Notes: generated from the letters alone by a model not told the origin. Shown: positions 51,645 through 60,898, counted from the first letter of the stretch. The stretch is 64,000 nucleotides of DNA from Comamonadaceae bacterium (GCA_027488255.1 JAIYBZ010000001.1:124001-188000), one strand, 5' to 3'. Translations and numbers: made by a program.

Positions 51645-54005
51645 ATGACATCAACATCACCTTTGGCCTCTGCATCTCGTCAGGTTTTGCCCGACGCTTG
51701 GCAGGCTGAAGTTCATTCTTGTCTGCAACCCGATGAAAACGCAACAGCCTGGCTGGAGGTTGACCTTGATGGCCGCTTGCGCTTCGCCAAAAGTGCCGTC
51801 ATTTTGACCGATCAACGGGTCTTATCACGGGCGCAAGGTGAAAAAAATTGGTCCAGTTGGCCCTTGCAAGCCGGTTTGACACTCAAACTCTCCGACCACG
51901 CCGGGGTGGGTTCGCTGGCCCTGAGCAGCCCGGAGGGGCAACTGGCGGTTTGGCGCTTTACTTTGGGCTTACAAGCGGCGGTGGCGCGTTGGGTGGCCCA
52001 GTGTGAAAGCCAGTTGGCCCAGGCCTTTGCCAAAGGGGCTGACAGCGCAGCAAACCTCGCAGGAAACACCGCCGGAGACGCGGCAGGGGGCCGAGCGCTG
52101 CAAACCGTGTTGTCGGGTTCGGTCTGCCCGGTTTGCCAGCAGGTCATGCGGGATGACGAAGAAGAATGCCCCAGCTGCGGCCGCGAAGATTTGGCGCCGC
52201 CCTCGACCTGGACTTTGTTCAAGCTGTGGCGCTTTGCCCGGCCATACCAACGCTCGTTGTTGGCGGGTTTTTTGCTGACATTGGCGGCCACCGCGGCCAC
52301 CTTGGTGCCGCCCTACCTCACCATGCCCTTGATGGACGACATCTTGATTCCGTACCAAAACGGCAAGCCGATCGACCCCACCTTGGTGTCCATGTACCTG
52401 ATGGGCTTGCTGGGCTCGGCCTTGTTGGCCTGGGGCTTGGGCTGGGCCAAAACCTACATCTTGGCCTTGGTGTCTGAACGCATTGGCGCCGACTTGCGCA
52501 CCACCACCTACGAGCATTTGCTGAAACTCTCGCTCGAGTATTTTGGCGGTCGGCGCACCGGCGATTTGATCGCGCGGATTGGCAGCGAGACCGACCGCAT
52601 CAACGTCTTTTTGTCTTTGCATTTGCTCGACTTCGCCACCGATGTGTTGATGATTTTGATGACCGCAGTCATCTTGTTCACCATCAACCCGACGCTGGCG
52701 CTGGTGACCTTGTTGCCCTTGCCCTTCATCGCTTGGTTGATCCATGTGGTGCGAGAAAAATTGCGCACCGGCTTTGAAAAAATCGACCGCGTCTGGGCCG
52801 AAGTCACCAACGTCTTGACCGACACCATTCCGGGCATCCGCGTGGTGAAAGCCTTTGCCCAAGAAGACCGCGAGGCCCAGCGCTTCAAAGACGCCAACGC
52901 ACACAATTTGCAAGTCAATGACCGCCTGAACCGGGTCTGGTCGCTGTTCTCGCCCACTGTGACGCTGATGACCGAAATTGGTCTCTTGGTGGTCTGGGGC
53001 TTTGGCATCTGGTTGGTCTCAGACGACCAGATCACGGTGGGGGTGTTGACCGCATTTTTGGCCTACATCGGTCGCTTTTACAGCCGCCTCGACTCGATGA
53101 GCCGGATTGTCTCGAACACCCAAAAAGCCGCTTCGGGAGCGAAGCGCATTTTTGACATTCTGGACCACGTCTCCAGCGTGCCAGAGCCCAGCCAACCCAC
53201 CGCCTTGCCGGCACAAGTGCAAGGGCGCATCACGGTGCGCGATGCGGGCTTTCGCTATGGCAACCGGGCCGTGATTCGCCAGCTCAATCTGGATATTCAG
53301 CCCGGCCAAATGATTGGCTTGGTGGGCCACAGCGGCTCGGGTAAAAGCACTTTGGTCAACTTGATCTGCCGTTTTTACGACCTGTCTGAAGGCGCCATCG
53401 AGTTGGACGGCACCGACATTCGGCAGTTGAAAGTGGCCGACTACCGGCGCCAAATTGGCTTGGTCTTGCAAGAGCCATTTTTGTTTTTTGGCACCATCGC
53501 CGACAACATCGCCTACGGCAAACCCGAGGCCACTCGCGAAGACATCGTGGCGGCGGCGCGCGCTGCGCACGCGCACGAATTTATCTTGCGCATGCCGCAG
53601 GGCTATGACTCTTTGGTGGGCGAGCGCGGGCAAGGGCTGTCGGGCGGCGAGCGCCAACGCATTTCCATTGCGCGTGCCTTGCTCATCAACCCGCGCATCT
53701 TGATCTTGGACGAAGCCACTTCGGCGGTGGACACCGAGACCGAAAAAGAAATTCAGCGGGCGCTGGACAACTTGGTGCGCGGTCGCACCACCATCGCCAT
53801 TGCCCACCGCTTGTCCACGTTGCGCAAAGCCGACCGCTTGGTGGTGATGGACAAAGGCGTGGTGGTTGAAGAGGGCACGCACGAGGCCTTGATCGAAGCC
53901 CAAGGCGCTTACTGGCGCTTGTACGAAGCACAACAACGCCAAGCCGAAGCCGAGGCGGTGCTGGGCGGCAGCCTCGATGGCGCAGAACAAAAGGTGAGCG
54001 CATGA
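51645..54005 (+). CDS. Cyanophycin-associated ABC exporter with zinc-ribbon head
   Basis: Half-size ABC exporter of about 786 residues with an unusual front end. Residues 15-125 look like a small PH-like beta domain (ENATAWLEVDLDGRLRFA, AVILTDQRVLSR); then a zinc ribbon CPVC-x10-CPSC (161-178); then the six-helix exporter domain (about 200-490) and the ATPase with Walker A GHSGSGKST (561-569), Q-loop Q609, LSGGE (665-669), ILILDEATSAVD and the H-loop in IAIAHRLSTL. The same ABC plus DUF1854 pair is known to accompany cphA genes in Betaproteobacteria; its cargo is not established. Divergent from cphA', and its stop overlaps the DUF1854 gene (ATGA). Confidence 0.88.
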   Translation: MTSTSPLASASRQVLPDAWQAEVHSCLQPDENATAWLEVDLDGRLRFAKSAVILTDQRVLSRAQGEKNWSSWPLQAGLTLKLSDHAGVGSLALSSPEGQLAVWRFTLGLQAAVARWVAQCESQLAQAFAKGADSAANLAGNTAGDAAGGRALQTVLSGSVCPVCQQVMRDDEEECPSCGREDLAPPSTWTLFKLWRFARPYQRSLLAGFLLTLAATAATLVPPYLTMPLMDDILIPYQNGKPIDPTLVSMYLMGLLGSALLAWGLGWAKTYILALVSERIGADLRTTTYEHLLKLSLEYFGGRRTGDLIARIGSETDRINVFLSLHLLDFATDVLMILMTAVILFTINPTLALVTLLPLPFIAWLIHVVREKLRTGFEKIDRVWAEVTNVLTDTIPGIRVVKAFAQEDREAQRFKDANAHNLQVNDRLNRVWSLFSPTVTLMTEIGLLVVWGFGIWLVSDDQITVGVLTAFLAYIGRFYSRLDSMSRIVSNTQKAASGAKRIFDILDHVSSVPEPSQPTALPAQVQGRITVRDAGFRYGNRAVIRQLNLDIQPGQMIGLVGHSGSGKSTLVNLICRFYDLSEGAIELDGTDIRQLKVADYRRQIGLVLQEPFLFFGTIADNIAYGKPEATREDIVAAARAAHAHEFILRMPQGYDSLVGERGQGLSGGERQRISIARALLINPRILILDEATSAVDTETEKEIQRALDNLVRGRTTIAIAHRLSTLRKADRLVVMDKGVVVEEGTHEALIEAQGAYWRLYEAQQRQAEAEAVLGGSLDGAEQKVSA

Positions 54006-54466
54006 ACCCGTTTGATTTGAGTCGCGATGCGTTTGGCCGCTGGGTGCTCGAGATGCCCGATGGCACACGCCACGCGCCCGTGACGGCGTTGCGCGCTTAC
54101 CCGGTATCGGCCCCTGACGAAGGGGTGGCGCTGATGGATGCCGAGGGACATGAGCTGCTGTGGCTCCCGCACATGGGCGCACTCGATGCGCCCTTGCGTG
54201 ACAAGCTGATGCAGGCCTTGAACGAACGCGAGTTTTTGCCAGAAATTTTGCAGCTCACGCAGGTCAGCAGCTTTGCCACGCCCAGCACATGGACGGTGCT
54301 GACTGACCGCGGTGAGACGCAGTTTTTGCTGAAAGGCGAAGAAGACATTCGCCGCCTGACGGGCAAGGTGCTGCTGATCAACGATATCCACGGGGTGCAA
54401 TACATGATCCGCGATTTAGCGGCCATGGACAAACACTCCCGCAAATTGCTCGACCGCTTTTTGTGA
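54002..54466 (+). CDS. DUF1854 protein, cyanophycin-associated
   Basis: Small soluble protein of 154 residues with no signal peptide and no known activity. Visible features are FDLSRDAFGRWVLEMPDGTRHAPVTALRAYPVSAP, an acidic centre, PEILQLTQVSSFATPSTWTVLTDRGET and FLLKGEEDIRRLTGKVLLINDIHGVQYMIRDL, matching DUF1854 as I know it. Its ATG overlaps the ABC transporter stop (ATGA), so the two are translated together and very likely act together, perhaps as a cytoplasmic partner of the exporter. A hairpin follows before the convergent dnaJ. Confidence 0.85.
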   Translation: MNPFDLSRDAFGRWVLEMPDGTRHAPVTALRAYPVSAPDEGVALMDAEGHELLWLPHMGALDAPLRDKLMQALNEREFLPEILQLTQVSSFATPSTWTVLTDRGETQFLLKGEEDIRRLTGKVLLINDIHGVQYMIRDLAAMDKHSRKLLDRFL

Positions 54467-54469
54467 CCC

Positions 54470-54495
54470 TGACCGCCGCTGCTTTGTAGCGGTCA
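54470..54495 (+). other. Hairpin after the DUF1854 gene
   Basis: TGACCGC and GCGGTCA form a perfect 7-bp stem four bases after the stop, with an internal CGCT/AGCG pairing in the 12-base loop. There is no T-run, so it may work as a factor-assisted end or as a stabiliser. Confidence 0.45.
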
Positions 54496-54525
54496 CGGTG
54501 CCTTCAGCACTTCGGCATTTGAGCC

Positions 54526-55665
54526 TCAGGCTCCAAAAAAGCCCTTCAGCTTGTCGGTCCAACTTTCGCCGCTGGGCTGGTGTTTGCCACCGCCTTTGGC
54601 CAGCGAGTCTTCAAACTCTTTGAGCAATTTGCGCTGGTGCTCGGTGAGTTTGACCGGTGTTTCCACGGTGATGTGGCAATACAGATCGCCCGGGTAACTG
54701 CCACGCACGCCCTTGACGCCTTTGCCACGCAAACGAAATTGCTTGCCGGTTTGAGTGCCTTCGGGAATGTCGATAGCGGCTTTGCCACCCAAGGTCGGCA
54801 CATCAATCTCACCGCCCAATGCGGCCTTGGTGAAGCTGATGGGCACGGCGCAATGCAAGTCATCGCCATCGCGCTCAAAAATGGCGTGTTTCTTGAGACG
54901 GATCTCGATGAACAAGTCGCCCGGTGGCCCGCCATTGGTGCCGGGTTCCCCGTTGCCGGCGCTGCGGATGCGCATGCCATCGTCGATGCCAGCAGGGATC
55001 TTGACCTCGAGGGTTTTTTGTTTTTTGACTTTGCCTTGACCATGGCAAGTGCCGCAAGGATCGGGAATGATCTTGCCCGTGCCACGGCAGTGCGGGCAGG
55101 TTTGCTGCACACTGAAAAAGCCCTGTCGCATCTGCACTTGGCCTTGGCCATGGCACGTCGCGCAGGTCTTGGCGCTGGTGCCCGGCTTGGCGCCGCTGCC
55201 GTTGCAGGTGTCGCACTCGTCCCAGCTGGGGATGCGCAGTTGTGAGTCTTTGCCGTTGGCGGCTTCCTCCAGCGTGATCTCCATGGCGTAACTCAGGTCG
55301 GCACCGCGGAACACTTGGCGGCCACCGCCGCGACCGCCCCGGCCTTGGCCGCCAAAGATGTCGCCAAAGATATCGCCAAACGCATCACCAAAGCCGCCAA
55401 AGCCTTCGGCGCCGCCGCGCATATTGGGGTCAACGCCCGCATGGCCATGCTGGTCATAGGCCGCACGTTTTTGTGCGTCCGACAACATCTCATAGGCTTC
55501 TTTGACTTCTTTGAACTTGGCTTCGGCATCTTTGGCCTTGGCGTCGTCCCCCTGGTTGCGGTCAGGGTGGTACTTCATCGCCAATTTGCGATAAGCCTTT
55601 TTGATGTCATCGTCTGAGGCGTTTTTGGCAACGCCCAGCACTTCGTAAAAATCTCGTTTGGCCAT
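54526..55665 (-). CDS. dnaJ: Chaperone protein DnaJ
   Basis: Hsp40 co-chaperone that delivers substrates to DnaK and stimulates its ATPase; 379 residues. J domain with the HPD motif in [17 protein letters not shown], a Gly/Phe-rich linker ([20 protein letters not shown]), four CxxCxGxG zinc repeats ([42 protein letters not shown]) and the C-terminal peptide-binding domains. ATG 55665 gives the standard [12 protein letters not shown]. It is last in grpE-dnaK-dnaJ, about 100 bases after dnaK with a hairpin in the gap. Confidence 0.98.
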   Translation of the reverse strand: MAKRDFYEVLGVAKNASDDDIKKAYRKLAMKYHPDRNQGDDAKAKDAEAKFKEVKEAYEMLSDAQKRAAYDQHGHAGVDPNMRGGAEGFGGFGDAFGDIFGDIFGGQGRGGRGGGRQVFRGADLSYAMEITLEEAANGKDSQLRIPSWDECDTCNGSGAKPGTSAKTCATCHGQGQVQMRQGFFSVQQTCPHCRGTGKIIPDPCGTCHGQGKVKKQKTLEVKIPAGIDDGMRIRSAGNGEPGTNGGPPGDLFIEIRLKKHAIFERDGDDLHCAVPISFTKAALGGEIDVPTLGGKAAIDIPEGTQTGKQFRLRGKGVKGVRGSYPGDLYCHITVETPVKLTEHQRKLLKEFEDSLAKGGGKHQPSGESWTDKLKGFFGA

Positions 55666-55737
55666 GAGGCAATCCAACCGTTAGAACAAGAACGCCGCGA
55701 AGGCGATTCAGAGGGCTGAATCAGCTTGCGCGGCGGG

Positions 55738-55756
55738 ACTGCGGCCAAGCCGCAGT
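55738..55756 (-). other. Hairpin in the dnaK-dnaJ gap
   Basis: ACTGCGGC and GCCGCAGT form a perfect 8-bp stem with a three-base loop, ten bases after the dnaK stop. A second weaker stem, GATTCA/TGAATC, lies closer to dnaJ. No T-run follows on the minus strand, so it probably does not terminate; a stabilising or processing role would lower DnaJ relative to DnaK. Confidence 0.5.
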
Positions 55757-55766
55757 GGCAGAGGGC

Positions 55767-57692
55767 TTAACCTTTTTTAACTTCTTTGACTTCCGCGTCG
55801 ACCACATTGTCGTCTTGTGGCTTGGCATCGGCAGCTGCAGCGCCCGCACCGGCTGCGGCTTGTTGCGCTTGCATCTCGGCGTAGACCTTTTCGCCCAGCT
55901 TTTGGCTGGCCGTCATCAGGGCTTCGGTTTTGGCTTCGATGGCGGCTTTGTCTTCGCCTTTCAAAACTTCTTCCAAGTCTTTGGCCGCGGCTTCGATGGC
56001 TTCTTTTTCAGCCGCTTCGATCTTATCGCCGTGCTCGCTTAGGCTCTTCTTGACGCTGTGCACCGCGGCTTCGCCAGCGTTGCGGGCTTGCACCAACTCG
56101 AGTTTTTTCTTGTCTTCTTCGGCGTTCAGCTCGGCGTCTTTCACCATTTGCTGAATCTCGGCTTCGGACAAGCCTGAATTGGCTTTGATGGTGATCTTGT
56201 TTTCTTTGCCGGTGCCTTTGTCTTTGGCGCCCACGTGCAAGATGCCGTTGGCGTCGATGTCAAAAGACACCTCAATTTGCGGCGTGCCGCGAGAAGCTGG
56301 CGGGATGCCCTCGAGGTTGAACTCGCCCAGCAACTTGTTGCCGCTGGCGATGTCGCGCTCACCTTGGAACACCTTGATCGTCACAGCAGGCTGGTTGTCT
56401 TCAGCAGTCGAGAAAGTCTGTGCAAACTTGGTTGGGATGGTGGTGTTCTTGGTGATCATCTTGGTCATCACACCGCCCATGGTTTCGATGCCCAAAGACA
56501 AAGGCGTCACGTCGAGCAGCAACACATCGGTGCGGTCGCCGGACAACACTTGGCCCTGAATCGCGGCACCCACTGCCACGGCTTCGTCGGGGTTCACGTC
56601 TTTGCGCGGCTCTTTGCCAAAGAACTCTTTGACTTTTTCTTGCACCTTGGGCATGCGCGACATGCCGCCAACCAAAATGATGTCGTCGATCTCACCCACC
56701 GAAACGCCCGCGTCTTTGATGGCCATGCGGCAAGGGGCGATGGTGCGCTCGATCAGCTCTTCCACCAGCTGCTCGAGCTTGGCGCGCGTGAGCTTGACGT
56801 TCAGGTGTTTGGGGCCGGTGGCGTCGGCGGTGATGTAGGGCAGGTTGACGTCGGTCGAGGCCGAGCTGGACAGCTCGATTTTGGCTTTTTCAGCGGCTTC
56901 TTTCAGGCGCTGCAGGGCCAACACGTCTTTCGCCAAATCGACGCCCGACTCTTTCTTGAACTCGGTGATGATGAAGTCGATGATGCGTTGGTCAAAGTCT
57001 TCGCCGCCCAAGAAGGTGTCGCCGTTGGTGGACAGCACTTCGAACTGCTTTTCACCATCGACATCGGCGATTTCAATGATGGACACGTCAAAGGTGCCGC
57101 CGCCCAAGTCGTACACCGCAATTTTGCGATCGCCTTTTTCAGATTTGTCCAAGCCAAAGGCCAGCGCAGCGGCGGTGGGCTCGTTGATGATGCGCTTGAC
57201 GTCCAAACCGGCAATGCGGCCAGCGTCTTTGGTGGCTTGGCGCTGTGCGTCGTTGAAGTAAGCGGGCACGGTGATGACGGCCTCGGTGACTTCTTCGCCG
57301 AGGTAGTCTTCTGCGGTTTTCTTCATCTTGCGCAAAATTTCAGCGCTGATTTGCGGTGGTGCCAATTTGTTGCCGCGCACTTCCACCCAAGCGTCGCCGT
57401 TGTCGGCTTTGGCGATGGTGTAGGGCATCAGGTCGATGTCTTTTTGGACTTCTTTTTCGGCAAATTTGCGACCGATCAGGCGCTTCACCGCATACAGGGT
57501 GTTGCGGGGGTTGGTCACCGCTTGGCGCTTGGCCGAGGCGCCGACCAAAATTTCGCCGTCTTCTTGGTACGCAATGATCGATGGGGTGGTGCGCGCGCCT
57601 TCGGCGTTTTCGATCACTTTGGTCGAGTTGCCTTCCATGATGGCCACGCACGAGTTGGTGGTGCCCAAGTCAATACCGATGATTCTTCCCAT
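55767..57692 (-). CDS. dnaK: Chaperone protein DnaK (Hsp70)
   Basis: ATP-driven chaperone, 641 residues. Hsp70 signatures are intact: [13 protein letters not shown] at the start, [15 protein letters not shown], and [21 protein letters not shown]; the substrate-binding domain contains [20 protein letters not shown], and the tail is the acidic EVKKG ending. Start is ATG 57692. Between grpE and dnaK lies a second sigma-32-like promoter, so dnaK-dnaJ can be induced apart from grpE. Confidence 0.99.
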   Translation of the reverse strand: MGRIIGIDLGTTNSCVAIMEGNSTKVIENAEGARTTPSIIAYQEDGEILVGASAKRQAVTNPRNTLYAVKRLIGRKFAEKEVQKDIDLMPYTIAKADNGDAWVEVRGNKLAPPQISAEILRKMKKTAEDYLGEEVTEAVITVPAYFNDAQRQATKDAGRIAGLDVKRIINEPTAAALAFGLDKSEKGDRKIAVYDLGGGTFDVSIIEIADVDGEKQFEVLSTNGDTFLGGEDFDQRIIDFIITEFKKESGVDLAKDVLALQRLKEAAEKAKIELSSSASTDVNLPYITADATGPKHLNVKLTRAKLEQLVEELIERTIAPCRMAIKDAGVSVGEIDDIILVGGMSRMPKVQEKVKEFFGKEPRKDVNPDEAVAVGAAIQGQVLSGDRTDVLLLDVTPLSLGIETMGGVMTKMITKNTTIPTKFAQTFSTAEDNQPAVTIKVFQGERDIASGNKLLGEFNLEGIPPASRGTPQIEVSFDIDANGILHVGAKDKGTGKENKITIKANSGLSEAEIQQMVKDAELNAEEDKKKLELVQARNAGEAAVHSVKKSLSEHGDKIEAAEKEAIEAAAKDLEEVLKGEDKAAIEAKTEALMTASQKLGEKVYAEMQAQQAAAGAGAAAADAKPQDDNVVDAEVKEVKKG

Positions 57693-57731
57693 TTTGATGC
57701 TCCGAAATTGAGTAAAAGTGCAGATGTTTTG

Positions 57732-57760
57732 CAAGTGGGGCGCTTGGGGGGCTTTTCAAG
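57732..57760 (-). promoter_or_regulatory. Sigma-32 heat-shock promoter of dnaK
   Basis: On the minus strand CTTGAAA (57760-57754), 13 bases, then CCCCACTTG (57740-57732), close to the RpoH consensus CTTGAAA-N11-16-CCCCATNT. It is about 40 bases before the dnaK ATG. Confidence 0.8.
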
Positions 57761-57787
57761 TCCCCTTACGCCAAAAAAGGTTTTTGC

Positions 57788-58384
57788 TTATTTGGGGGCG
57801 GTGACGGTGACCAGCGCAGGCCGCAACACGCGCTCGGCGATGGAGTAGCCCTTTTGTAGCACGGTGACCACGGTGTTGGCCTCTTGCTCGGCCGGCACCA
57901 CGCTGATGGCTTGGTGGTGGTGCGGGTCAAACTTGGTGCCAGCGGCAGGGTTGATTTCGACCACTTTGTTGCGCTCCAAGGCGCTTTTCAGCTGGCGCAA
58001 AGTGGCTTCAGAGCCTTCGCGGATTTGCTCGAGCGTGACGTTGGGGATGGCCAAACCGGCCTCCAAACTGTCCAACACCGGCAGCAAGCTCTCGGCAAAG
58101 CCTTCCACAGCAAATTTGCGGGCCTTGGCGATCTCGTCGTCGGCGCGGCGACGGGCGTTTTGCACATCGGCTTGCGCGCGCAGGTATTGGTCGGCCAAAT
58201 CGGCGTTTTGTGCCTTCAGGTTGGCCAGTTCGGCCTGTGCGTCGGCCAAAGGGTCGGTCACTGCGGCCGCCGCAGGGTCGGACGTGGCCTGGGCCGCCGA
58301 CTGGGCGTGCGCCTCGTCCATCTGGGGTTGGGGCTTGGCTTCGGGCTGAGGGGTGGAATTGGAGTTGTTGCTGGCTTCTGACAT
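57788..58384 (-). CDS. grpE: Nucleotide exchange factor GrpE
   Basis: Exchanges ADP for ATP on DnaK; dimeric, 198 residues. A disordered Gln/Ala/Pro-rich head is followed by a long coiled coil ([20 protein letters not shown] and onward), [20 protein letters not shown], and the beta domain with [20 protein letters not shown] and [20 protein letters not shown], the GrpE signature. ATG 58384 is the family start. It leads the grpE-dnaK-dnaJ heat-shock cluster with its own sigma-32 promoter. Confidence 0.97.
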   Translation of the reverse strand: MSEASNNSNSTPQPEAKPQPQMDEAHAQSAAQATSDPAAAAVTDPLADAQAELANLKAQNADLADQYLRAQADVQNARRRADDEIAKARKFAVEGFAESLLPVLDSLEAGLAIPNVTLEQIREGSEATLRQLKSALERNKVVEINPAAGTKFDPHHHQAISVVPAEQEANTVVTVLQKGYSIAERVLRPALVTVTAPK

Positions 58385-58416
58385 GAGCGAGGTCCGCAAA
58401 AATGAATACCCCTTGT

Positions 58417-58444
58417 AAATAGGGGCGTTTTTTCAGGCTTCAAG
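58417..58444 (-). promoter_or_regulatory. Sigma-32 heat-shock promoter of grpE
   Basis: On the minus strand CTTGAA (58444-58439), 13 bases, then CCCCTATTT (58425-58417). This fits the RpoH consensus, sits about 33 bases before the grpE ATG and has the same spacer length as the dnaK promoter. Confidence 0.85.
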
Positions 58445-58477
58445 AGGGGGTGTCAGAGCCCTTGGAGGCCCTGCACA

Positions 58478-58503
58478 AGAAAAAACCCGCCAAACGGCGG
58501 GTT
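58478..58503 (-). terminator. Intrinsic terminator after the FKBP gene
   Basis: On the minus strand AACCCGCC and GGCGGGTT form an 8-bp stem with a four-base loop, followed by a TTTTTT-rich run. It lies about 20 bases after the FKBP stop and insulates the grpE heat-shock promoter from upstream transcription. Confidence 0.85.
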
Positions 58504-58524
58504 GGGGCGAACCGACGGAGTAGC

Positions 58525-58875
58525 TCAGTCGAGGGCCAGCAATTCGACGTCAAATTTCAGCGTGGCGTTGGGTGGAATCACACCGCCCGCGCCGCGTGCA
58601 CCGTAGCCCAGCTCGGCTGGGATGATCAGGGTGCGTTGGCCGCCCACTTTCATGCCGGCAACGCCTTCGTCCCAGCCTTTGATGACCATGCCGGCACCCA
58701 AACCAAAGACGAAGGGGTCCCGGCGGTCGCGGCTCGAATCAAATTTGGCTCCTTGTGCGCCGTCTTTGTAGAGCCAGCCGGTGTAGTGCACGGTGACGTC
58801 TTGGCCGGGGGTGGCAACGGCGCCATCGCCCACAACGGTGTCTTCGTATTGCAGGCCGGATGCGGTGGTGATCAT
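58525..58875 (-). CDS. FKBP-type peptidyl-prolyl cis-trans isomerase
   Basis: Single-domain FKBP of 116 residues that speeds proline isomerisation; no signal peptide from this start, so cytoplasmic. Key parts: VTVHYTGWLYKDGAQGAKFDSS, DPFVFGLGAGMVIKGWDEGV (the V-I-W pocket), GGQRTLIIPAELGYGARGAGG and IPPNATLKFDVELL. These match the minimal FKBP fold closely. The frame is open 67 codons upstream, but ATG 58875 is the natural start. A terminator separates it from grpE. Confidence 0.93.
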   Translation of the reverse strand: MITTASGLQYEDTVVGDGAVATPGQDVTVHYTGWLYKDGAQGAKFDSSRDRRDPFVFGLGAGMVIKGWDEGVAGMKVGGQRTLIIPAELGYGARGAGGVIPPNATLKFDVELLALD

Positions 58876-59103
58876 GGGGAAATGCTTTCTGATGAAAGGG
58901 TGTTGAAGGCCCCCAGCGGGTGGCTGAGGGTGCCAGGGTAAGGGGCCAGCGGCCAGCGGGTCAGCTTGCGAGGGCTGGCATGCCAGGCATGCTGAGCAAA
59001 GGGCGCTGAAACCCGGCCGGCCGAAAAAAGCAAAATTATGCCAGCAGGTCAGCAGCTTGGGGTGAGGGAGCCCCACCAGCCATACCAGCCACAGTGGAGC
59101 CGA

Positions 59104-60273
59104 TCAGCCCAACAAGCCGCGCCGCGCCAAGTCGCGCATCAGCGCGTTCACGCCATACGACCAAGGCGGCGCTTGGTCCGAGGTGGTGACCCGATTGAGC
59201 AAGGTGCCCAGCGTGGGCGTGGCAATGCTCACCACATCTCCCAGCGCGTGGGTGAAACCTTGGCCCGGACCATAGCGGTCTTGGGTGGGCGCAAAGAGGG
59301 TGCCCAAAAACAGCATCATGCCGTCGGGGTATTGGTGGTTGGGGCCGAGCGCTTGGCTGACCAAATCCAGCGGGTCGCGGCTGATTTGCGAAAGTGAGCT
59401 GCTGCCGTGCATGACAAAGCCATCGGTGCCCCGCACCGTCAAACTCAGATCGCATCGGCGCACATCGTCCAAGCTGAAATGGGCGTCAAACAGGCGAATG
59501 AAGGGGCCGATGGCGCAACTCGCATTGTTGTCTTTGGCTTTGCCCAAGAGCAAGGCGCTGCGGCCTTCAAAGTCGCGCAAATTCACATCGTTGCCCAAAG
59601 CGGCGCCCACCACCTCGCCGCGCGAGTTGACGGCCAAAACAATTTCAGGTTCGGGGTTGTTCCATTGGCTGCCGGGGTGCAGGCCCACCAAAGCCCCACT
59701 GCCCACGGCGCTCATGGCTTGGGCCTTGGTGAAGATTTCGGCATCAGGCCCAATGCCCACTTCTAAGTACTGCGACCACATGCCTTGGGCCAACAACACT
59801 TCTTTGAGTTGGTGGGCCTCGGGCGAGCCGGGTTTGACGCTGCGCAGGTTGTCGCCAATCACCGCCACCACGGCTTGGCGAACCGATTCGGCGCGGCTGG
59901 CATCCCCGCGGGCTTGCTCTTCGATCACCCGCTCGAGCATGCTGGCCACAAAGGTCACGCCGGCAGCCTTGACGGCTTGCAAATCGCAAGGGGCCAAGAA
60001 ATACGGGGTTTGTGCATCGCGCGTTTCGGCATCGCTGTGGGCCAAAACCTCGGGGGTGTGTGCCAAACGCTGGGCTTGCCCCGAAGCCAAAAACGCCCGC
60101 ACGCGATTGGCCGCTTGGTCGAGCTCTAGCAAAGCGCTGCAGGTCGGGGCCAAGGGCGACAAGTCCCACACATGCTCTGGCGTGACCGCTACCAACACCG
60201 GGCCAGTGGCGGCTTGCCACAAGCGTCCAATCAGCAGCGCCTGTTCGCCAGAAGTGGGCAGGGTGGTGTGCAT
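59104..60273 (-). CDS. Fumarylacetoacetate hydrolase-family protein
   Basis: FAH-fold protein of 389 residues. The metal-binding pattern is recognisable in NNPEPEIVLAVNSRGEVVGA (ExE), GNDVNLRDFEGRSALLLGKAKD and LFLGTLFAPTQDR. Upstream helices (ASMLERVIEEQARGDASRAE, GDNLRSVKPGSPEAHQL) are typical of a subgroup that includes 2-keto-3-deoxy-acid dehydratases acting on sugar-derived acids, not classic FAH. Start is ATG 60273. It is downstream of marR on the same strand after about 45 bases. The reaction is uncertain. Confidence 0.82.
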   Translation of the reverse strand: MHTTLPTSGEQALLIGRLWQAATGPVLVAVTPEHVWDLSPLAPTCSALLELDQAANRVRAFLASGQAQRLAHTPEVLAHSDAETRDAQTPYFLAPCDLQAVKAAGVTFVASMLERVIEEQARGDASRAESVRQAVVAVIGDNLRSVKPGSPEAHQLKEVLLAQGMWSQYLEVGIGPDAEIFTKAQAMSAVGSGALVGLHPGSQWNNPEPEIVLAVNSRGEVVGAALGNDVNLRDFEGRSALLLGKAKDNNASCAIGPFIRLFDAHFSLDDVRRCDLSLTVRGTDGFVMHGSSSLSQISRDPLDLVSQALGPNHQYPDGMMLFLGTLFAPTQDRYGPGQGFTHALGDVVSIATPTLGTLLNRVTTSDQAPPWSYGVNALMRDLARRGLLG

Positions 60274-60319
60274 AAAAAGCCTTTTCAATCCCAAGGGTGG
60301 AAGTGGGACGGAGTGTGCC

Positions 60320-60898
60320 TCAAAGGTAAATTTTTTGCAGCAAAGTCACCAAGGTCTGGCGTTGTGCGGGGGTCAGTTTGGCGGTTTTTTCGAGTTCGAG
60401 TTCGCTCGCGGTTTGCTCGGCCTGCACCATCAGGGCTTGGCCTTTGGGCGTGGCGTGCAGACCCACCGCACGGCCGTCGTGGGGATGGGGTTTTCGCTCA
60501 ATCAACCCCCGAGATTCCAGCGATTGAATCAAGCCGACCAAGTTGGGCGGCAGCAAGTTGAGTGCGCTGCACAGTTGCCGCGAGGTCACGCCGGGGTTGT
60601 GCTGGATGGTCGACATGACCGAAAAATCGACCGGCTTGAGGCCATAGGGCGCGAGCCGTTCTAAAAACAATTCGATGATGCTGAGGGCGGCACGCCGGGC
60701 GTTGTAGCCCATCAGGGTTTGCAAATAGCGGGTGTCGATCTGCTCGGCCGTCTCGCTTTTGGACGATTTTTTTTCACCGCCCGCACGGGTCTTGCCAGCC
60801 CCCGCCGAGCGAGTACCCGACGCGCTTGCTTTCGAAGCGCGTGCATTCGTTGAGCGCGTACCCGCTGGGCGCGTTTGGGGGGCTTTTGGTGTCGTCAT
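60320..60898 (-). CDS. MarR-family transcriptional regulator
   Basis: Winged-helix regulator of 192 residues. After a disordered basic head of about 50 residues (rich in Ala, Lys, Arg, Ser) comes the MarR domain: LTQFSVMSTIQ-like DFSVMSTIQHNPGVTSRQLCSALNLLPPNLVGLIQSLESRGLIERKPHPHDGRAVGLHATPKG contains, in order, the recognition helix and the D-x-R wing (read as DFSVMSTIQHNPGV, then LLPPNLVGLIQSLESRGL, then HPHDGRAVGL). MarR proteins often sense aromatic or acyl-CoA ligands. Its ATG overlaps the acyl-CoA dehydrogenase stop (ATGA), so it may control that gene set. Confidence 0.88.
   Translation of the reverse strand: MTTPKAPQTRPAGTRSTNARASKASASGTRSAGAGKTRAGGEKKSSKSETAEQIDTRYLQTLMGYNARRAALSIIELFLERLAPYGLKPVDFSVMSTIQHNPGVTSRQLCSALNLLPPNLVGLIQSLESRGLIERKPHPHDGRAVGLHATPKGQALMVQAEQTASELELEKTAKLTPAQRQTLVTLLQKIYL

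Noticed and set aside
56235-57848. A 537-codon open frame antisense to dnaK
   Set aside because: It arises from the codon bias of the GC-rich dnaK gene; its translation is low-complexity (His/Gly/Val-rich) with no recognisable motif, whereas dnaK is certain.
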